64,000 nt of DNA, taken from contig CAVPCW010000008.1 of assembly GCA_963702555.1 (NCBI GenBank), forward strand, positions 186,001 to 250,000, in the 5' to 3' direction. Origin of the DNA: CAMFLJ01 sp963702555 (GTDB lineage: Bacteria; Actinomycetota; Acidimicrobiia; Acidimicrobiales; Acidimicrobilacustridaceae). Positions 43,813 to 52,979 of this stretch are shown piece by piece; the first letter of the stretch is position 1, and every line of letters begins with the position of its first letter. Position numbers and translations under genes: made by a program. The notes under the pieces were generated by a model, which was not told the DNA's origin, did no database searches, and was given only the letters and a program-made list of their open reading frames with translations.

Positions 43813-44118
43813 TCAGGCCTTGCCGTGGCGGTTGCCGGTGCCGTCCATCGGTCGGTCGGCCTGGGGGCCGGAGCCGTCCTGGGCACCGCTGCGGTGCTGG
43901 GCGCCGCTCTTGGTGGCGGAGTCGTTCTGACCGTTGCGGTTCTGGGCCATCTGGCCGTCGTGGGAGCCGTCCTGCAGGCGCTGCTGCACCTGCTCCTGGC
44001 GCTGGTCTCCCGTGCAGACCGGGTCGGTCTGGTCGCTGGCGGCGAACGCCGCACTGGCGGGAACCATGAGTGCCACTGCGAGGGCACCACCGGCGATGAA
44101 CTTGGTGTAGTTGCGCAT
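43813..44118 (-). CDS. Small secreted Gln/Asp/His-rich protein
   Basis: 101 residues. A Sec signal peptide (FIAGGALAVALMVPASAAFA, with cleavage after AFA) precedes a ~73-residue hydrophilic mature part rich in Gln, Asp, Gly, Ser and His (RQEQVQQRLQDGSHDGQMAQ), with a single Cys. It looks disordered. No family recognised. AGGAGGT lies 5 bases before ATG 44118. CGTGAAG heptamers about 70-110 bp upstream suggest control by the neighbouring OmpR-family regulator. Confidence 0.8.
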   Translation of the reverse strand: MRNYTKFIAGGALAVALMVPASAAFAASDQTDPVCTGDQRQEQVQQRLQDGSHDGQMAQNRNGQNDSATKSGAQHRSGAQDGSGPQADRPMDGTGNRHGKA

Positions 44119-44189
44119 CACGCACCTCCTGCTTTCGTCGTTCCTCTGCTGATTCCTCTTCTGTGTCTGAGGTCAGAGTGAGGGAGCGA

Positions 44190-44230
44190 CGTGAAGCACC
44201 TCCCACGGGGTCCGTGAAGCTTCCGTGAAG
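44190..44230 (-). promoter_or_regulatory. Candidate response-regulator binding site (11-bp direct repeats)
   Basis: CCGTGAAG occurs at 44212-44219 and 44223-44230, exactly 11 bp apart, and CGTGAAG again at 44190-44196, 23 bp (two helical turns) from the next. OmpR/PhoB regulators bind such one-turn direct repeats. The site lies upstream of the small secreted-protein gene, whose neighbour is an OmpR-family system. Confidence 0.45.
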
Positions 44231-44256
44231 GCAGCCGGAGCTCGACCGGGCGTGGT

Positions 44257-45196
44257 TCAGAGGGGCTGGACGCCCGCGAGGCGGCGGGCCACGGCGGCGG
44301 CGAAGTGGTGCTCGGAGCCGGGGCTGGTGTGGAGGAAGAAGCAGGGCTCGAAGAGCTCGGCCTCGAGCAGGAGGGGGCCGTCGTCGCTCATCACGATGTC
44401 GTAGCGGGCGTAGAGGGGCACGGCGCTGGCGCAGTCGCAGCCGTTGCGGCGCAGGATCGACGGCACGACCCGGGCCACGAGTGTCGGCCAGCTCGTGCTC
44501 GGCGTCGGTGACCGTCGTGGCGGTGATGGTCTCGCGGTACTCGCCGCCGATGAGGCCGCCGCCGAGGGCCAGCAGCGGGCCCTTGGCCAGCGTGTGCGAC
44601 AGCGAGCCGTCGAAGTAGACGACCGAACGCTCGCCGACCTCGGCCACGCCGGGGATGCACGGCTGCACCATCACCTGCTTGCCCTTGGTGAGGACGTGCT
44701 CGCCGAGGGCGAGGGCCTGCGGATCGTCGGCGGCGAAGCGACCGGTGTCCTTCGAGCCGGCCGAGACCGTCGGCTTCACCACGACCTCGGCGGCGCTGCC
44801 GGTGACGGTGTCGAGCGCGGCCCGCACGGACTCCTCGTCGTCGCAGACCGTCGTCGGCACGATGGCCACGCCCTCGGCCTCGAGGTCGAGCAGGTACCGC
44901 TTGTCGAGGTTCCACCGGATGGTGTGGGCGCAGTTGAGCACCGGCGTGGTGGCGGCCCGGGCGTCGAGCCAGGCCAGCCAGGCGGCGGGCCGGTGGGTGT
45001 AGTCCCACGGGCTGCGGATCACGAGCGCGTCGTACTGCGACCAGTCGACCGCCGGGTCGTGCCAGATCGCCGGCGTGGCCTCGATGCCGACCTCGGCCAG
45101 CGCCGGCAGCACCAGCGGCAGGTCGGTGTCCGGGTCGGACGCCAGGTAGTCGTCGTCGGTGGTGACGTAGGCGATGCGGTGGGTGGGGGTGGCCAT
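44257..45196 (-). CDS. ATP-grasp ligase-like protein (frameshifted)
   Basis: About 312 residues after removing one base near 44480. The N-terminus RIAYVTTDDDYLASDPDTDL and YDALVIRSPWDYTHRP is the pre-ATP-grasp domain. The ATP-grasp fold follows: NLDKRYLLDLEAEGVAIVPT, VVVKPTVSAGSKDTGRFAAD, MVQPCIPGVAEVGERSVVYF. After the break the frame resumes as VPSILRRNGCDCASAVPLYA and LLLEAELFEPCFFLH, supplying the Mg-binding Glu. It resembles RimK/glutathione-synthase-like ligases that join a carboxylate to an amine; the substrate is unknown. The indel lies between DAEHELA and ARVVPS. Confidence 0.85.
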
Positions 45197-45216
45197 GGGT
45201 GCGCCCGGAGGGTGGG

Positions 45217-45990
45217 TCAGCCGGCGACGCGGCGGTCGGTGGGGGCTTGGCGGAGGGCCCACTCGACGAGGGGGCGACAGCTCGGCCAGGTGTCGGTGCG
45301 GACGGGCTCGTCGGCGTGGTCGGCCAGCGCGACGGCCTCGGTGTAGCGGGCCCAGAAGTCGGTGGGGGTCACCTCGATGATGGCGACCTCGTCGGACGAG
45401 GCGGCGCCGCGCAGCTGGTCGAGCACGGCGTCCGCGGTGGTGGGCATGAGGGTGGCGTTGCTCACGGCGCTGTCGGCGTTGTGGTCGATCTCGACCCGGA
45501 AGGCGAAGCGGCTGTCATCGGTGAGGCGAACCCCGGCGAGCAGCCACTCGTCGTCGTCGAACAGGTCGCGCACGACGGTGGTGCGCTCGAGCTGGGCGTC
45601 GTCGAGGCGGGCGAGCCACGGCGGGATCTCGGTCTCGGAGCCGTCGAGCGCCGCCCGCAGGCGCTTCCGCAGCACCTCGTTGGCGAGGAGCCCGGCCAGC
45701 GCGGTGGCGTAGGTGAGCGAGTCGGAGGTGCCGAGGTCGACGTAGCGGAGCACGACGTCCTCGATCACCTTGTCGCGCACGAGCTCGCGGTCGACGGTGA
45801 CCGGCGGGTCGGGGTGCAGGATCATCGAGAGGGTGGCGCTGGCCAGCCCGAGGATGTCGAGCGGGTTGCCGCCGGCGACGTGGCCGCGCACGATCGCCAG
45901 CAGGTCGTCGAGGGCCTCGTTCTCGTCGGCCGGGCCGTCGAGGCCGTCCAGGCCGTCGGGGTCCACCGGTTCCACCTCGTCGGGCGCCAT
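45217..45990 (-). CDS. Hypothetical protein
   Basis: 257 residues, soluble. An acidic N-terminus (EVEPVDPDGLDGLDGPADEN) precedes a helical region (NPLDILGLASATLSMILHPD, LTYATALAGLLANEVLRKRL). A beta-rich half with DDEWLLAGVRLTDDSRFAFR and VAIIEVTPTDFWARYTEAVA follows. No family recognised. ATG 45990 is the first good start before the acidic segment. Its stop is 21 bp from the ATP-grasp start on the same strand, so they form an operon. Confidence 0.75.
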   Translation of the reverse strand: MAPDEVEPVDPDGLDGLDGPADENEALDDLLAIVRGHVAGGNPLDILGLASATLSMILHPDPPVTVDRELVRDKVIEDVVLRYVDLGTSDSLTYATALAGLLANEVLRKRLRAALDGSETEIPPWLARLDDAQLERTTVVRDLFDDDEWLLAGVRLTDDSRFAFRVEIDHNADSAVSNATLMPTTADAVLDQLRGAASSDEVAIIEVTPTDFWARYTEAVALADHADEPVRTDTWPSCRPLVEWALRQAPTDRRVAG

Positions 45991-46115
45991 GGGCGTCGAG
46001 GCTAGGTGCTGGCCCGGCGTCGCCACCTCGCGGCCGGAGCAGCTGCCGACCGGCCCACCGAAACCGGGTCGTCCTCCCGATCCCCCCGGCCGCCGTCTGG
46101 TGCAAGCTGACGGAC

Positions 46116-47441
46116 GTGAGCGCCAAGGGAACCTCCTCATCCGACGAACGGGCCCAGCGGGTCGGCCGGGCCTTCCTGGCCGTCGGCGCGCTGCGCGCCG
46201 CCCGCACCCTCAACGCCTGGCATCCGTTCAGCCGCCTGGGCCGGGGCTCGTTCCTGGCGTTTCCCAGCGGGCTGACCGCCTCGGAGATGCCGTTGCACGC
46301 GTTGGCGTGGCAGGTGATGGGCACGGCCGGGTTCGTGGCCGCCGGCGGGCTGCGGACGCGCGCCGGGCGCACCGGGCTCCTGCTCAGCGCGGCGTCGGCG
46401 GCGGGCCTGATCGGCCTCGACCGGGTGGCGGGCCAGGCGGCCGACCTCCTCGAGGCCGCGCTCGTCGACGAGCTCGGCGACGAGTACCGCAGCCTCATGG
46501 CCCCCGAGATGGCGCCGCCCCTGAACAGCCCGATCACCCGCCGCCAGATCGTGAACCCCGTGCCCCAGCTGCGGCGCCGCTACGCCACGGCCCGCGACGT
46601 CTCCTACGGGGAGATGGGCCGGCGCAACCAGCTCGACGTGTGGCGCCGGGCCGACCTGCCGCTCGACGGCAAGGCGCCGGTGCTGGTGCAGGTGCACGGA
46701 GGGGCGTGGATGACGGGGAACAAGGAGCAGCAGGGCGCGGCGCTCATGGCCCACCTCGCCGAGCGGGGCTGGGTGTGCGTTGCGGTCAACTACCGCCTCT
46801 CGCCGAAGGCCACCTGGCCCGACCACATCGTCGACGTGAAGCGGGCCCTCGCCTGGGTGAAGGAGCACATCGCCGAGCACGGCGGCGACCCCGACTTCGT
46901 GGCCATCACCGGCGGCTCGGCCGGCGGCCACCTGTCGTCGCTCGCCGCGCTCACCCCGAACGTCGCGGCCTTCCAGCCCGGCTTCGAGGACGTCGACACG
47001 ACCGTGCAGGCGGCGGTGCCCTTCTACGGCGTCTACGACTTCACCAACCGTGACGGCAGTGGCCGTGGCGACATGGAGCCGATGCTCGCCCGCATGGTCT
47101 TCAAGTCGAAGCTGGCCGACTCCCGCGAGGTGTGGGAGCAGGCCAGCTCGATGAGCTGGGTCGGCCCCGACGCGCCGCCGTTCTTCGTCATCCACGGCAC
47201 CAACGACAGCCTGGCGCCGGTCGAGCAGGCCCGGTCGTTCTCCCACCTGCTGCGGGAGGCCTCGAACGAGCCGGTCGTCTACGCCGAGCTGCCCCGGGCC
47301 CAGCACGCCTTCGACATCATCTCGTCGGTGCGCACCCGTGCCACGGTCGAGGCGGTCGACCGCTTCCTCGCCTTCGTCCGCACCGAGCACGCCATCGAGG
47401 CCGCCGCCGAGACGGGCGAGACGGGCGCGCCGACGCCCTGA
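46116..47441 (+). CDS. HSL-family alpha/beta-hydrolase with N-terminal membrane segments
   Basis: 441 residues. The first ~115 contain two hydrophobic stretches (ALAWQVMGTAGFVAAGGL; LLLSAASAAGLIGL). The hydrolase has the HSL oxyanion motif HGGAW (194-198), nucleophile elbow GGSAGG with Ser268, Asp in HGTNDSLAP and His in AQHAFD. Actinobacterial homologues are lipases/esterases active on acylglycerols or long-chain esters. It heads the lipid block, transcribed toward the WS/DGAT genes but convergent with them. GTG 46116. Confidence 0.9.
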   Translation: MSAKGTSSSDERAQRVGRAFLAVGALRAARTLNAWHPFSRLGRGSFLAFPSGLTASEMPLHALAWQVMGTAGFVAAGGLRTRAGRTGLLLSAASAAGLIGLDRVAGQAADLLEAALVDELGDEYRSLMAPEMAPPLNSPITRRQIVNPVPQLRRRYATARDVSYGEMGRRNQLDVWRRADLPLDGKAPVLVQVHGGAWMTGNKEQQGAALMAHLAERGWVCVAVNYRLSPKATWPDHIVDVKRALAWVKEHIAEHGGDPDFVAITGGSAGGHLSSLAALTPNVAAFQPGFEDVDTTVQAAVPFYGVYDFTNRDGSGRGDMEPMLARMVFKSKLADSREVWEQASSMSWVGPDAPPFFVIHGTNDSLAPVEQARSFSHLLREASNEPVVYAELPRAQHAFDIISSVRTRATVEAVDRFLAFVRTEHAIEAAAETGETGAPTP

Positions 47442-47459
47442 CCCCTGCCCTGACCCCCG

Positions 47460-47507
47460 AAAGGTGGCTCACCAGATACAGCGGGCCGCAGCAGGTGAGC
47501 CAGCTTT
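47460..47507. repeat. Palindromic repeat B, copy 1 (probable bidirectional terminator)
   Basis: 48 bp: arms AAAGGTGGCTCACC (47460-47473) and GGTGAGCCAGCTTT (47494-47507), complementary except for one base, around a 20-nt loop. The A-run and T-run at the ends suit a terminator for both convergent genes. Confidence 0.85.
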
Positions 47508-47520
47508 GGGGTCTCGCCGG

Positions 47521-47568
47521 AAAGGTGGCTCACCAGATACAGCGGGCCGCAGCAGGTGAGCCAGCTTT
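47521..47568. repeat. Palindromic repeat B, copy 2
   Basis: Exact second copy of the 48-bp palindrome, 61 bp after the first, between the HSL-family hydrolase and the acyltransferase genes. Confidence 0.85.
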
Positions 47569-47593
47569 GGGGGAGGTCGGGGGCCTCGGGCGA

Positions 47594-48427
47594 CTAGCCG
47601 AGGACGGGGAAGCGGCGTTCGGCGGCGAGGCGGTCGAGGGCGTCCTGCATCACGCCGACGAGCTCCTCGTAGCAGGCGGTCACGACCTCCTCGTCGTCGG
47701 CCGCCTCCGGCCCGTACCGAGTCGACCAGTCGATCGGCTCGAGCAGTTCGGTGACGATCTTCGACGGCAGCGGGAAGGTCGGCATGCCACCGGGCGCCAA
47801 CCCCAGCGGCGGGCCCAACGAGATCGGCCACACCTTCACCCGGAGCAGCCGGTCGAGTCGGAGGAACCGGGCCACGGACTCACCCCGGGTGAGCACCACC
47901 AGTGTCTCGTGGGCGCCGATCGACACGGCCGGCACCATCGGCACCTGCTGGCGCAGCGCCAGGCGCACGAGGCCGCGGCGACCGCCGAAGTCGATGCGGT
48001 TGCGCTCGCTCCACGGTCGGAAGACCTCGTGGTCGCCGCCCGGGTAGACGATCAGGATGTTGCCGCCCTCGAGGAGGGCCTCGGCCGCCTCGTTGCCGGC
48101 CTCGATGGCGCCGGCCTTGGCCATGACCGGCCCCACGCCGGGCAGGGCCAGGAAGAAGGAGTGGAAGAGGGCGTAGATGGGCTCCTCGTCGCCGCGCTCG
48201 CGCCACCACGCGGTGAGCAGCACGGGGATGTCGGGCGGGGCCTGCCCGCCGGAGTGGTTGCCCACCACCAGGAAGGGGCCGGCGTCGGGCACGTTGTCCC
48301 AGCCCCGCACCTCGGAGCGGAAGTACCGGGTGTAGAGCTCGAGGATCGGCCGGGCGGCCCGCAGGAACGCGGGGTCGCGGGCGGCGCCGATCATCGGCTC
48401 CGGGGTCGGGGCGGCGTCCTCCGTCAT
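47594..48427 (-). CDS. PlsC-like lysophospholipid/glycerol acyltransferase family protein
   Basis: 277 residues. The LPLAT signature is altered: VVGNHSGGQAPPDIPVLL holds NHSGG...D in place of NHxxxxD. The substrate motif is LIVYPGGDHEVFRPWSERNR, in place of FPEGTRS, and VPMVPAVSIGAHETLVVL follows. This matches the diacylglycerol/1-acylglycerol acyltransferase-like group seen beside lipid hydrolases. It probably acylates a glycerolipid at the membrane. ATG 48427 overlaps the preceding gene's stop (ATGA) and has GGAGGAGG upstream. Confidence 0.88.
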   Translation of the reverse strand: MTEDAAPTPEPMIGAARDPAFLRAARPILELYTRYFRSEVRGWDNVPDAGPFLVVGNHSGGQAPPDIPVLLTAWWRERGDEEPIYALFHSFFLALPGVGPVMAKAGAIEAGNEAAEALLEGGNILIVYPGGDHEVFRPWSERNRIDFGGRRGLVRLALRQQVPMVPAVSIGAHETLVVLTRGESVARFLRLDRLLRVKVWPISLGPPLGLAPGGMPTFPLPSKIVTELLEPIDWSTRYGPEAADDEEVVTACYEELVGVMQDALDRLAAERRFPVLG

Positions 48428-49806
48428 GCCGCCTCCTCCCCGTCGCCCGGCCGCGGTTCGTCCGGCAGTGGCTCGCCGTCGGGCTGGGGCGAGCCCTCGG
48501 GCACGAACCCGCTGGCGGCGAGGCTGTCGTTGACGAAGGTGGTGACCTGCCGCGACCACAGGTACCCGACGTGGTTGCCGGCGTACCAGGAGATCTCGGG
48601 CTCGTCCCAGTGCCGCCACAGCGCCAGCGCCTGGTCGGGCGGGGCCATGCGGTCGCCGAGCCCGGCGAAGATGAACCGCCGCCCCTCGGGCACCTTGGGG
48701 GCGAACGCCAGCGGCGACACCACCCGGTGCACGAGCTCGGCGTTGCCGTCGAGGATCTCGTGCTCGACGGCCCGCAGGCGCACGCGGTGCGGGGCCTGGT
48801 GGTGGAACATCGCCGGGAAGTCGACGACGGGCACGCCGGCGATCACGGCGTCGACGTCGTCGACGAGCCCGGTGAGGAGGCTGGCGATGTAGGCGCCGAG
48901 CGACACGCCGTAGAGGGCGACCTGCGGGGCGTCCTGGGCGTGCACCCAGCCGAGGATCCGCCGGATGTCCCACACCGACTGGGCCAGCCCGTGGACGGTG
49001 TTGATGAGGTCGAACGAGAGGAAGGCCTCGCCGCTGACCCGGGTGATGCGGCGCGGCCCGTGCAGGGGCAGCACGGGCATGGCCACGTTGAGGCCGAGGT
49101 CGCGGTGGAGGTGGCCGGCGTGCAGGCCGGTGAGGTCCATGAACGGGAAGCCCATGCCGAAGCCGTGGATGGCGACGACCCAGGGTCGGGGCGGTCCGGG
49201 GTGGCGCAGGATCGTGGCCGAGGCCGTGCGATTCGCCGTGTAGCCGTTCCACCTGGCGGCGCCGGGCTCGTCGTCTCGGGGCTCCCAGCCGCTCGGGAAC
49301 AGCAGCCGCTCGTAGGGGGTGCCGAGGAACTTGCCGCGGTCGTAGGCGGGCTCGGTGAGCGGCGGCGGGTCGCGGTGGTACGACGCGGGGTCGTCGAGCC
49401 AGCCCCGGGCGTCGAACAGCAGCCGGGCGTGGGCGAGCTCGGCGGCGACGCGGTCGAAGTCGGCCTGCACGGGGAAGCGGTTCGGCCCCATGGCGAGGGC
49501 GAGGATCAGCTCGTCCATGGCCACGTGGGCGGCGAAGCCGGGGGAGAGGGTGGGCACCGGCAGGTCGACGGGGTCGTTGCGGCCGCGCATGGCGGTGGAG
49601 CCCATGAAGTGGGCGGTGCGGGGCACGGCCGACAGGGCGCGGGTCGGTGCCCGCTGGGAGAAGAGGTGCTCGATGCCGTCGACGGCCTGCTTGGCGCCGC
49701 GGGCGATGGCGTGGGGCACGACGAGGAACGGGTTGGTCGGGCCGCCGCCGTCGTCGGGGACGTCCCCGCCGTCGGCCGGTGCGGCCGGGGGGATCTGGGT
49801 CGTCAC
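48424..49806 (-). CDS. Alpha/beta-hydrolase family protein of the lipid cluster
   Basis: 460 residues. An N-terminal ~170-residue extension precedes the hydrolase fold: oxyanion region VVAIHGFGMGFPFMDLTG, nucleophile elbow ALYGVSLGAYIASL, Asp likely in FAGLGDRMAPPDQ and His in WYAGNHVGYLWS. Likely a carboxylic-ester hydrolase; specificity unknown. Sandwiched between the WS/DGAT and acyltransferase genes with overlaps on both sides (GTGA upstream, ATGA downstream), so it is co-expressed and co-translated with lipid acylation enzymes. Confidence 0.87.
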   Translation of the reverse strand: MTTQIPPAAPADGGDVPDDGGGPTNPFLVVPHAIARGAKQAVDGIEHLFSQRAPTRALSAVPRTAHFMGSTAMRGRNDPVDLPVPTLSPGFAAHVAMDELILALAMGPNRFPVQADFDRVAAELAHARLLFDARGWLDDPASYHRDPPPLTEPAYDRGKFLGTPYERLLFPSGWEPRDDEPGAARWNGYTANRTASATILRHPGPPRPWVVAIHGFGMGFPFMDLTGLHAGHLHRDLGLNVAMPVLPLHGPRRITRVSGEAFLSFDLINTVHGLAQSVWDIRRILGWVHAQDAPQVALYGVSLGAYIASLLTGLVDDVDAVIAGVPVVDFPAMFHHQAPHRVRLRAVEHEILDGNAELVHRVVSPLAFAPKVPEGRRFIFAGLGDRMAPPDQALALWRHWDEPEISWYAGNHVGYLWSRQVTTFVNDSLAASGFVPEGSPQPDGEPLPDEPRPGDGEEAA

Positions 49807-51242
49807 GCGTGCTCCTCGGTCTGGGCGTCGTCGGTCAGGTCGACCACCTCGGCCTCGTCGGTCGTGCACAGGCCGACGAGCTCGGCCACGGCGGCGACGA
49901 ACCGGTCGGCGACCTCGCTGACGTCGTCGACCAGGTCGGGGCAGGCGATGATGCCGACGTCGACCTTGCCGTCGTGGCTGAGCACGGTGAGGTTGAGGCC
50001 GGTGTTCGCGATCAGCGGGCCCATCGGGTAGAGCGCCACGAGGCGGGCGCCGGCCAGGTAGAGCGGCATCGGCGGCCCGGGCATGTTCGACACGATGGTG
50101 TTGAACAGCGGCGGGTGGTGCTTGCCGAGGCCGAGGCGGGAGTAGAGCGCGGCGCCGGTGGTGAGCAGGGCGGCGGGCAGGATGCCGAGCCACGTGTCGA
50201 ACAGGTCACTGTCGAGCGCGGCGCCGGCGGCCTTGGCTGCGATCGTGGTCTCGTGGATCGAGTGGACGATGGCGGCGGGGTCGTCGAGGTCGACCGGGAG
50301 CTTCACGAGGATGTTCGACGTGTGGTTGCCGAACTCCTCACCCTCCTTGCGGCGGTCGACCGGCACCGAGGCCACGAGCGGCTCCTCGGGGACCTCGTTG
50401 CGGGCGTGGAGGTAGCCGCGCATCGCCATGGTGGTGGCGGCGAGCACGACGTCGTTGATGGTGGCGTCGAGCTGGTGGTGCACGAGGGCGAGGTCGTCGA
50501 GCGAGCAGCGGCGGAAGGCGACGGCCCGGCTGGAGGTGAGGGGACCGTTGATCGGCGAGTGGGGGGCGAACGAGAGGATCGCCCCGGGCTGGGCGGCGAC
50601 GTCCTTGGCCGACCCCGCCAGGCTGGAGACGGTCTGGATGATGGCCCCGGGCACGCGGAGGATGCGGCCGATCCCCGCGGGCACCGAGTGCAGGAGCAGG
50701 CGCCGTACCGACGGGGCCTGCTCGAAGCTCTGCGGGGGCGGCTCGGGGTGCTCGGCGATCTCGGGGGTCAGGTCCAGCAGCGACAGCATGAGGTCGCCAC
50801 CGGCCGAACCGTCCATGAGGGCGTGGTGGACCTTGGTGACCAGGGCGACGGTGCCGTCGGCGAAGCCCTCGACCAGCCACGTCTGCCAGAGCGGCACGTC
50901 GCGGCGCAGGGGCGTGGCGCACACCTCGCCGACGAAGCGCTCGAGGTCCTCGAGGCCGGCGTCGCCGTCGAGGCGGTGGAAGAGGAGGTGGTTGTCGAGC
51001 TCGAACTCGTCGTCCTCGATCCAGCGGGGGTGGTCGAGCGCGGCGGGGACCTCCACGACCTTCTTGCGGAAGGGCGGGATGAGGTGGAGCCGCTCGCTGT
51101 AGAGCTGCACGAGGCGCTCCTGGGAGAACTCGCCCTCGGCCGTCGACGGGTCGAGCACGAGCACGCCCACGACGTGGAGGTGCATCGTGGGTGACTCCAG
51201 CTCGAGGAACGCGGCGTCCATGCCGCTCACTCGCTCGACCAT
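49803..51242 (-). CDS. Wax ester synthase/diacylglycerol acyltransferase (WS/DGAT)
   Basis: 479 residues, normal for the family. The catalytic HHxxxDG motif is His139-His140...Asp144-Gly145 in VTKVHHALMDGSAG. The N-terminal SGMDAAFLELESPTMHLHVV and the C-terminal NMPGPPMPLYLAGARLVALY are also diagnostic. It transfers an acyl group from acyl-CoA to diacylglycerol or fatty alcohol, making storage triacylglycerol or wax ester at the membrane. It heads a four-gene minus-strand operon with the acyl-CoA synthetase 30 bp upstream. Confidence 0.95.
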   Translation of the reverse strand: MVERVSGMDAAFLELESPTMHLHVVGVLVLDPSTAEGEFSQERLVQLYSERLHLIPPFRKKVVEVPAALDHPRWIEDDEFELDNHLLFHRLDGDAGLEDLERFVGEVCATPLRRDVPLWQTWLVEGFADGTVALVTKVHHALMDGSAGGDLMLSLLDLTPEIAEHPEPPPQSFEQAPSVRRLLLHSVPAGIGRILRVPGAIIQTVSSLAGSAKDVAAQPGAILSFAPHSPINGPLTSSRAVAFRRCSLDDLALVHHQLDATINDVVLAATTMAMRGYLHARNEVPEEPLVASVPVDRRKEGEEFGNHTSNILVKLPVDLDDPAAIVHSIHETTIAAKAAGAALDSDLFDTWLGILPAALLTTGAALYSRLGLGKHHPPLFNTIVSNMPGPPMPLYLAGARLVALYPMGPLIANTGLNLTVLSHDGKVDVGIIACPDLVDDVSEVADRFVAAVAELVGLCTTDEAEVVDLTDDAQTEEHA

Positions 51243-51272
51243 GCCGCTCCTCCCGTGCTCACACCCGGCGGC

Positions 51273-52883
51273 TCAGGCCGGGCTGTGTTCGGCTGCTGTG
51301 TCCTTGGCCCAGCGGTAGTCGGCCTTGCCGCTGGGTGATCGTTCGATGCGGGGCACCAGCACGAGCTGCTTGGGGAGCTTGTAGCTGGCGAGGGAGTGGC
51401 GGGCGTGGTCGCGGAGCTCGTCGAGGGAGGGGGAGCGATCGGGCCGGGTCTGGACCACGGCGGTGACGTGCTCACCCCACCGCTCGTCGGGGAGCCCCAC
51501 GACGACGGCGTCCACCACGTCCGGGTGGGCTTTCAGAACCCCCTCCACTTCCTCGGGATAGACCTTCTCCCCACCCGTGTTGATGCATTGTGAGGCGCGT
51601 CCCAACACGGTGATAGTGCCGTCCGACTCCACCTGCGCGAGGTCCCCTGGCAGGGCCCACCGCTTGCCGCCGGCCTCGACGAAGGTGGCGGCCGACTTGG
51701 CCTCGTCGCCCTTGTACCCGAGGGGCACGCGGCCGCCGCGGGCGAGGTGCCCGGTGGCGCCGGAGCCGGGGACGACGGGGTTGAGGTCGTCGTCGAGCAC
51801 GTCGGTGCGGTCGTCGACCTTGAGGCGGGGGGCGCCGAACTTGTCGTCGGGCGGTGGGGCGCCGCCGAGCTGGCCGGTCTCGGAGGAGCCGAAGGCGTCG
51901 GCGACGATCACGTTGGGTAGCACCTCGGCCACCTTCTGCTTCGTCGACGGCGACAGGATCGCCCCGCCGGAGCCGAGGGCCATGAGCGACGACGTGTCGA
52001 TCGCGCTCGGGTCGTGTTCGAGCTCGTCGAGCAGCGGCCGGGCCATGGCGTCGCCGACCACGACGAGCACGTTCACGTGCTCGGCGGCCACGAGCTGCCA
52101 CGTGACGACCGGGTCGAAGTGCCCGTCGGGGAGCAGCACGAGCGTGCCGCCGCCGAAGAAGGTGGAGAAGGCGAGCCAGTGGGCGCTGGCGTGCATGAAC
52201 GGCGGCACGGGCAGGGCCACGATGCCGAAGTCGAGGAGGCGGGAGGGCAGCTCACCCGGTTCGGTGATGGCGTTGCCCATCTGGAGCGGGTCGCCGCCGC
52301 CCATGGCCGCGAAGAAGATGTCCTCGTGGCGCCACAGCACACCCTTCGGCGCGCCCGTGGTGCCGCCGGTGTAGACGCAGTAGACGTCGTCGCCCGAGCG
52401 CTCGACCGTCGGTCGGTCGTCGGGCTGGGCGGCGAGCTCGGCCTCGTAGTCGAGCGCCCACGGCGAGGTCGGGCCGGGGCTGGAGTCGTCGACCTCCAGC
52501 ACGAGGCGCTGCTCGGCCATGGCGTCGAGGGCGGGGCCGACCATCGGCGCGAACTGCCGGTGGTGCACCAACGCCACCAGGTCGGCGTCGTCGTAGAGGT
52601 AGCGCAGCTCGGCGTCGACGTAGCGGTAGTTGATGTTGATCGGGACGGCCCGCAGCTTGAAGCAGGCGAGCATCCCCTCGAGGTATTCGGGCCCGTTGAC
52701 CAGCTGGAGCCCGACCGAATCGCCGGGGCCCACGCCCGCGGCGGCGAGGCGGTGGGCCAGGCGGTTGGCCCGCCCGTCGAGGTCGGCGTAGGTGAGGCGA
52801 CGCTCGCCCGCGACGACCACCGGCCGGTCCGGCACCGCGTCGACGATCAGCTCGAACAGGTCCGCCAGGTTGAATCCGGCCAT
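51273..52883 (-). CDS. Acyl-CoA synthetase (AMP-binding, FadD-like)
   Basis: 536 residues. The ANL adenylation motifs are present: YTGGTTGAPKG (P-loop), FGSSETGQLGG, the linker LGRASQCINTGGEKVYPEEV and the C-terminal lysine in ERSPSGKADYRWAK. It activates a fatty acid to acyl-CoA through an acyl-AMP, most likely feeding the WS/DGATs on either side. ATG 52883 is chosen over ATG 52889 because the GGGAGGGG ribosome-binding site directly abuts the latter. Confidence 0.94.
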   Translation of the reverse strand: MAGFNLADLFELIVDAVPDRPVVVAGERRLTYADLDGRANRLAHRLAAAGVGPGDSVGLQLVNGPEYLEGMLACFKLRAVPININYRYVDAELRYLYDDADLVALVHHRQFAPMVGPALDAMAEQRLVLEVDDSSPGPTSPWALDYEAELAAQPDDRPTVERSGDDVYCVYTGGTTGAPKGVLWRHEDIFFAAMGGGDPLQMGNAITEPGELPSRLLDFGIVALPVPPFMHASAHWLAFSTFFGGGTLVLLPDGHFDPVVTWQLVAAEHVNVLVVVGDAMARPLLDELEHDPSAIDTSSLMALGSGGAILSPSTKQKVAEVLPNVIVADAFGSSETGQLGGAPPPDDKFGAPRLKVDDRTDVLDDDLNPVVPGSGATGHLARGGRVPLGYKGDEAKSAATFVEAGGKRWALPGDLAQVESDGTITVLGRASQCINTGGEKVYPEEVEGVLKAHPDVVDAVVVGLPDERWGEHVTAVVQTRPDRSPSLDELRDHARHSLASYKLPKQLVLVPRIERSPSGKADYRWAKDTAAEHSPA

Positions 52884-52979
52884 GAACATCCCCTCCCTTT
52901 GCCCCTAGGCGCCACCATCGGCCTTTGCGCACACTCTCCGTTGTTCCAGCCCGTCGCTAGGGCCGAAAGGGGGTGCGGG

